A stretch of DNA of 16,520 nucleotides from Anaerolineae bacterium (GTDB lineage: Bacteria; Chloroflexota; Anaerolineae; B4-G1): positions 1 through 16,520 of the forward strand of contig JAUWNP010000096.1 in NCBI GenBank assembly GCA_030612585.1, in the 5' to 3' direction. Each line of letters opens with the position of its first letter. Positions within the stretch are counted from its first letter, which is position 1. The notes under the pieces were generated by a model, which was not told the DNA's origin, ran no database searches, and worked only from the letters and a program-made list of their open reading frames with translations. Of the stretch, positions 13,978 through 16,520 are shown in pieces. The translations under genes and the position numbers were made by a program.

Positions 13978-14628
13978 TTGAAAGTCGAAATTGTCAAAAA
14001 TATCCTAAGCGCCAACGAGCAGATCGCGCATGAAAACCGGCGGCTGTTTGACGAGAAAGGCATCTTCGTGCTTAACATCATGGCCGCGCCGGGCGCGGGG
14101 AAGACGAGTCTCATTGAGCGCACCATCGAAGTGCTGCGAGACCGTCTGCGCATCGGCATGATTGACGGCGACGTCGCCTCAACCATTGACGCCGACCGCA
14201 TCGCCCGCCTGGGCATTCCGGCGGTGCAGATCAATACCGGCGGGGCCTGTCACCTGGACGCCAACATGGTGCGCGTCGCTTTGCCCAGGCTGCCGCTGGA
14301 CGAGACCGATTTGCTGCTCATTGAGAACGTGGGCAACCTCATCTGCCCCACCGGCTTTGCCCTGGGAGAACACCTCAAGGTAATGATCGCCAGCACACCC
14401 GAAGGGGACGACAAGCCATACAAGTATCCGGGCATGTTCAGCGCGGTGGACGTGCTGGTGCTTAACAAAGTGGATCTGTTGCCCCTGTTGGAATTCGACC
14501 TGGACTACTTCCGCCGTGGCGTCGAGGCATTGAACCCCGACGTCGCCTTCTTCCCCGTGTCCTGCAAGACGGGGGAGGGGGTGCCGGAGTGGGCGGAGCG
14601 GATAGTTGAGAGATATCAGGCAGGTTGA
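13978..14628 (+). CDS. hypB: HypB, nickel-handling GTPase
   Basis: This 216-residue GTPase starts at TTG 13978 behind CAGGAGG. The P-loop is APGAGKTS (37-44), IDGDVAS follows, the metal-site pair is Cys91-His92 in GGACHLDANMV, Cys123 lies in NVGNLICPTGFALGEHLKV, and NKVD (163-166) is the guanine-specificity motif. The N-terminal CxxCGC nickel site and the His-rich stretch of some HypBs are absent, as in many short HypBs. It supplies GTP-dependent nickel insertion with HypA. Its TGA overlaps the hypF ATG (TGATG). Confidence 0.95.
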   Translation: MKVEIVKNILSANEQIAHENRRLFDEKGIFVLNIMAAPGAGKTSLIERTIEVLRDRLRIGMIDGDVASTIDADRIARLGIPAVQINTGGACHLDANMVRVALPRLPLDETDLLLIENVGNLICPTGFALGEHLKVMIASTPEGDDKPYKYPGMFSAVDVLVLNKVDLLPLLEFDLDYFRRGVEALNPDVAFFPVSCKTGEGVPEWAERIVERYQAG

Positions 14629-16520
14629 TGCGGAAGGCGATCAGCGTGCGCGGCGTAGTGCAGGGGGTCGGCTTCCGGCCCTTCGTCTACCGTTTGGCGC
14701 GCGAACATGGCCTGGCCGGCTGGGTGCTCAACCACTCCGGCGGGGTGGAGATCGAGGTCGAAGGCCCAGCAGCCGCGCTGGCGACGTTCGTGCGCGACCT
14801 GGAAGAGAAAACCCCACCGCTGGCGCGTATCGAAGGCATCGAAGTTGCTGATGCGCCGCCGGCCGGCTACACGACCTTCGAGATCCGCCACAGCGTGGCC
14901 CAGGAGGGGCGCTATCAACTCATCTCCCCCGACATTGCCACCTGCTCCGATTGCCTGCTCGAGTTGCTGACCCCGTCCGACCGCCGTTATCGTTACCCTT
15001 TCACCAATTGCACCAACTGTGGCCCGCGCTTCACCATCATCGCCGACATCCCCTACGACCGCCCGCTGACCACCATGCGGGACTTCGTCATGTGTCCGCA
15101 GTGCCAGGCAGAGTACGACGACCCGCTCGACCGACGATTTCACGCCCAGCCCAACGCCTGCCCGGTCTGCGGCCCGCAGGTCTGGCTGGTGTCAAATTCC
15201 GAGTCTCAGATTTCAGATTCTAACCTTCGCAATTCGCAATTCGCAATTCGCAATTCGCATGATGTCGTCGCCCACACTGCACGCCTGCTGCAATCGGGGG
15301 CCATTCTCGCTATCAAGGGGCTGGGCGGCTTCCACCTGGCCTGCGATGGTACTGACGAGACAGCCGTGCGCACGCTGCGGGAGCGCAAGGGTCGCCCAGC
15401 CAAGCCGCTGGCAGTGATGATGGCCACGTTGGAGGAGGTCAGGCAGCACTGCTGGATTTCGGAGGAAGAGGAACGGCTGCTGACCTCGCCCCAATGCCCC
15501 ATCGTGCTCCTACCGTGGAAGCCCGAGTCGCGTGTCTCTCGCTTGGTGGCTCCACGCAACAACTACCTGGGGGTCATGCTCCCCTACACGCCGCTGCACC
15601 ACGTGCTGTTGCGGGACGTGGGCCGGCCATTGGTGATGACCAGCGGGAACCTATCTGAGGAGCCCATCGCTCGCGACAATGACGAGGCGCTGCGCCGCCT
15701 GGCCCACCTGGCCGATTATTTCTTGTTGCACGACCGCGACATTTACGCTCGGTACGACGACAGCGTGTGGTTCGTGCCACGCGTTTCACGTTTCACGTCT
15801 CAATTGGGGGGAGAAACCAGGTTTTCAGGAAAAAACCTGGTTTCTTTGCCCCAGCCGATCCGTCGCTCACGTGGCTATGCCCCCTTTCCCGTGAAACTGC
15901 CGTTCAAGGTCGGGCAGATCCTGGCCTGCGGGGCGGAACTCAAGAATACCTTCTGCGTCACCAGGGACGAATACGCTTTCCTCAGCCAACACATCGGCGA
16001 CATGGAGAACCTGGAGACGCTGGCCCATTTCGAGACCACCATCGAACTCTACAAACGGCTGTTCCGCATTGAGCCGGAGACTATCGCCTACGACATGCAC
16101 CCGGAGTACCTCTCCACCAAATACGCAAAATCTCCAATCTCCAATCTCCAATCTCCAATCTCCATCCAACACCACCACGCCCACATCGCCAGTTGCCTGG
16201 CCGACAACAACTGGTCGCCTGACGACGGCCCGGTCATCGGCGTAGCCTGGGATGGTACGGGCTACGGCAGCGATGGGCACATCTGGGGCGGCGAGTTCCT
16301 GGTAGCCGACTACCGTGGCTTCCGGCGGGCGGCCCATCTGGAATATCTGCCGATTCCCGGAGGCGAAACGGCTATCCGCAATCCCTACCGCCTGGCCACC
16401 GGCTACCTCTATGCGCTCACCGGCAGCTCTCCCTCAATCCCCCCAGCCCCCCCTCGGGCCCCCCCAATCCTGGGGGGGAAGGGGGAGGAAGGACTCCCCT
16501 CCCCCAGAGTTGGGGGAGGG
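14628..16520 (+). CDS. hypF: HypF carbamoyltransferase, 3' end outside window, with in-frame repeat insertions
   Basis: The frame is open from ATG 14628 to the last base (631 codons; complete HypFs are about 750 or more). HypF makes the carbamoyl group that becomes the cyanide ligands of [NiFe] hydrogenases. Domains in order: acylphosphatase (VQGVGFRPFVYR, 11-22); zinc fingers with Cys106, 109, 128, 131 and Cys156, 159, 178, 181; YrdC-like (GLGGFHLACDGTD, RKGRPAKPLAVM, MTSGNLSEEPI); PQPIRRSRGYAP (408-419); and the Kae1-like domain with HHHAH (515-519) and WDGTGYG (Asp542). All active-site motifs in view are intact. Four stretches at residues 189-211, 385-406, 501-513 and 601 to the edge are low-complexity text encoded by repeats, placed in linkers. 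No stop or frameshift occurs in any of them. hypC, hypD and hypE would be expected downstream. Confidence 0.95.
   Translation, partial: MRKAISVRGVVQGVGFRPFVYRLAREHGLAGWVLNHSGGVEIEVEGPAAALATFVRDLEEKTPPLARIEGIEVADAPPAGYTTFEIRHSVAQEGRYQLISPDIATCSDCLLELLTPSDRRYRYPFTNCTNCGPRFTIIADIPYDRPLTTMRDFVMCPQCQAEYDDPLDRRFHAQPNACPVCGPQVWLVSNSESQISDSNLRNSQFAIRNSHDVVAHTARLLQSGAILAIKGLGGFHLACDGTDETAVRTLRERKGRPAKPLAVMMATLEEVRQHCWISEEEERLLTSPQCPIVLLPWKPESRVSRLVAPRNNYLGVMLPYTPLHHVLLRDVGRPLVMTSGNLSEEPIARDNDEALRRLAHLADYFLLHDRDIYARYDDSVWFVPRVSRFTSQLGGETRFSGKNLVSLPQPIRRSRGYAPFPVKLPFKVGQILACGAELKNTFCVTRDEYAFLSQHIGDMENLETLAHFETTIELYKRLFRIEPETIAYDMHPEYLSTKYAKSPISNLQSPISIQHHHAHIASCLADNNWSPDDGPVIGVAWDGTGYGSDGHIWGGEFLVADYRGFRRAAHLEYLPIPGGETAIRNPYRLATGYLYALTGSSPSIPPAPPRAPPILGGKGEEGLPSPRVGGG
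15194..15260. repeat. Two 7-bp tandem arrays in hypF (TTTCAGA type, then TTCGCAA x5)
   Basis: TCTCAGA, TTTCAGA and TTCTAAC (15204-15224) are followed by four perfect TTCGCAA units and a fifth, TTCGCAT (15226-15260). They encode an Asn/Ser-rich loop at residues 189-211 between the zinc fingers and the YrdC-like domain. Confidence 0.85.
15782..15845. repeat. 7-bp array plus 14-bp inverted repeat in hypF
   Basis: CGTTTCA, CGTTTCA and CGTCTCA (15782-15802) are followed by a perfect inverted repeat, AGAAACCAGGTTTT (15812-15825) with its complement at 15832-15845 around a 6-base loop. It is translated in frame as about 22 residues between DDSVWFV and PQPIRRSRGYAP, where I recall the family having only a few residues. 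Confidence 0.85.
16129..16163. repeat. Five perfect AATCTCC heptamers in hypF
   Basis: Five exact copies of AATCTCC encode KSPISNLQSPIS in the linker between HPEYLSTKYA and the metal-binding QHHHAH motif of the Kae1-like domain. They replace the usual linker text. Confidence 0.92.
16432..16520. repeat. C-run/G-run inverted repeat in hypF, running to the window edge
   Basis: CCCCCC runs separated by a few bases are followed by GGGGGGG, then by CTCCCCTCCCCC and TTGGGGGAGGG, which pair with each other. The frame stays open as Pro-rich then Gly-rich text. The type matches the element in the SpoIIE-like gene at 2378-2430. Its end is not seen. Confidence 0.75.

Overview
The window is G+C-rich bacterial DNA with every supported gene on the + strand. 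Its protein families and its dense interspersed 7-8 bp tandem repeats and G/C-run inverted repeats suggest an anaerobic member of the Chloroflexota (Anaerolineae-like). That assignment is an inference, because no rRNA or other taxonomic marker is present.

Region 1 (1-3215) is regulatory and accessory. It holds the C-terminal end of a histidine-kinase-type ATPase, a lower-G+C NDT/TIR-like effector-type protein, a small antitoxin-like orphan, and a SpoIIE/PP2C-like protein that has lost its metal-binding DG motifs. Kinase-type ATPase and SpoIIE-type phosphatase genes are common partners of NADH-linked hydrogenase (Hyd/Hnd) operons. The two accessory genes look like an insertion between these two regulators.

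Region 2 (3216-11681) is a tightly overlapping operon for an electron-transfer flavoprotein complex. HdrA, the flavin-bifurcating subunit of heterodisulfide reductase systems, is split. Its N-terminal half (3216-4061) is a probable selenoprotein: UGA at 3801 sits where the family has Cys, a SECIS-like hairpin with a GGUC loop follows 27 nt later, and the frame runs on to an ATGA overlap with nuoE. Its C-terminal half is fused behind a NuoG/HoxU-like [2Fe-2S]/2x[4Fe-4S] module (6720-8492). Between the halves lie nuoE-, 2Fe-2S ferredoxin- and nuoF-like genes (HydC/HydB type). MvhD/FloxD, FloxC-, FloxB- and FloxA-like genes follow. The complex therefore seems to have two NAD(P)H-reactive flavin modules (NuoF and FloxA) on one split HdrA core, and no HdrB or HdrC is visible.

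Region 3 (11682-13420) holds a REP-like hairpin, a CoA-disulfide/persulfide-reductase-like flavoprotein and a repeat-rich spacer.

Region 4 (13421-16520) is a [NiFe]-hydrogenase maturation operon: an internally deleted maturation protease gene, hypA, hypB and hypF. hypF is open at the window edge and carries four repeat insertions, all in frame. No hydrogenase catalytic subunit is in the window, but these genes imply a [NiFe] hydrogenase elsewhere in the genome, which could supply electrons through MvhD.

The main point of interest is the split, Sec-containing HdrA fused to and interleaved with NADH-dehydrogenase modules. The second is the repeat family that has invaded at least three protein-coding genes without breaking their frames.
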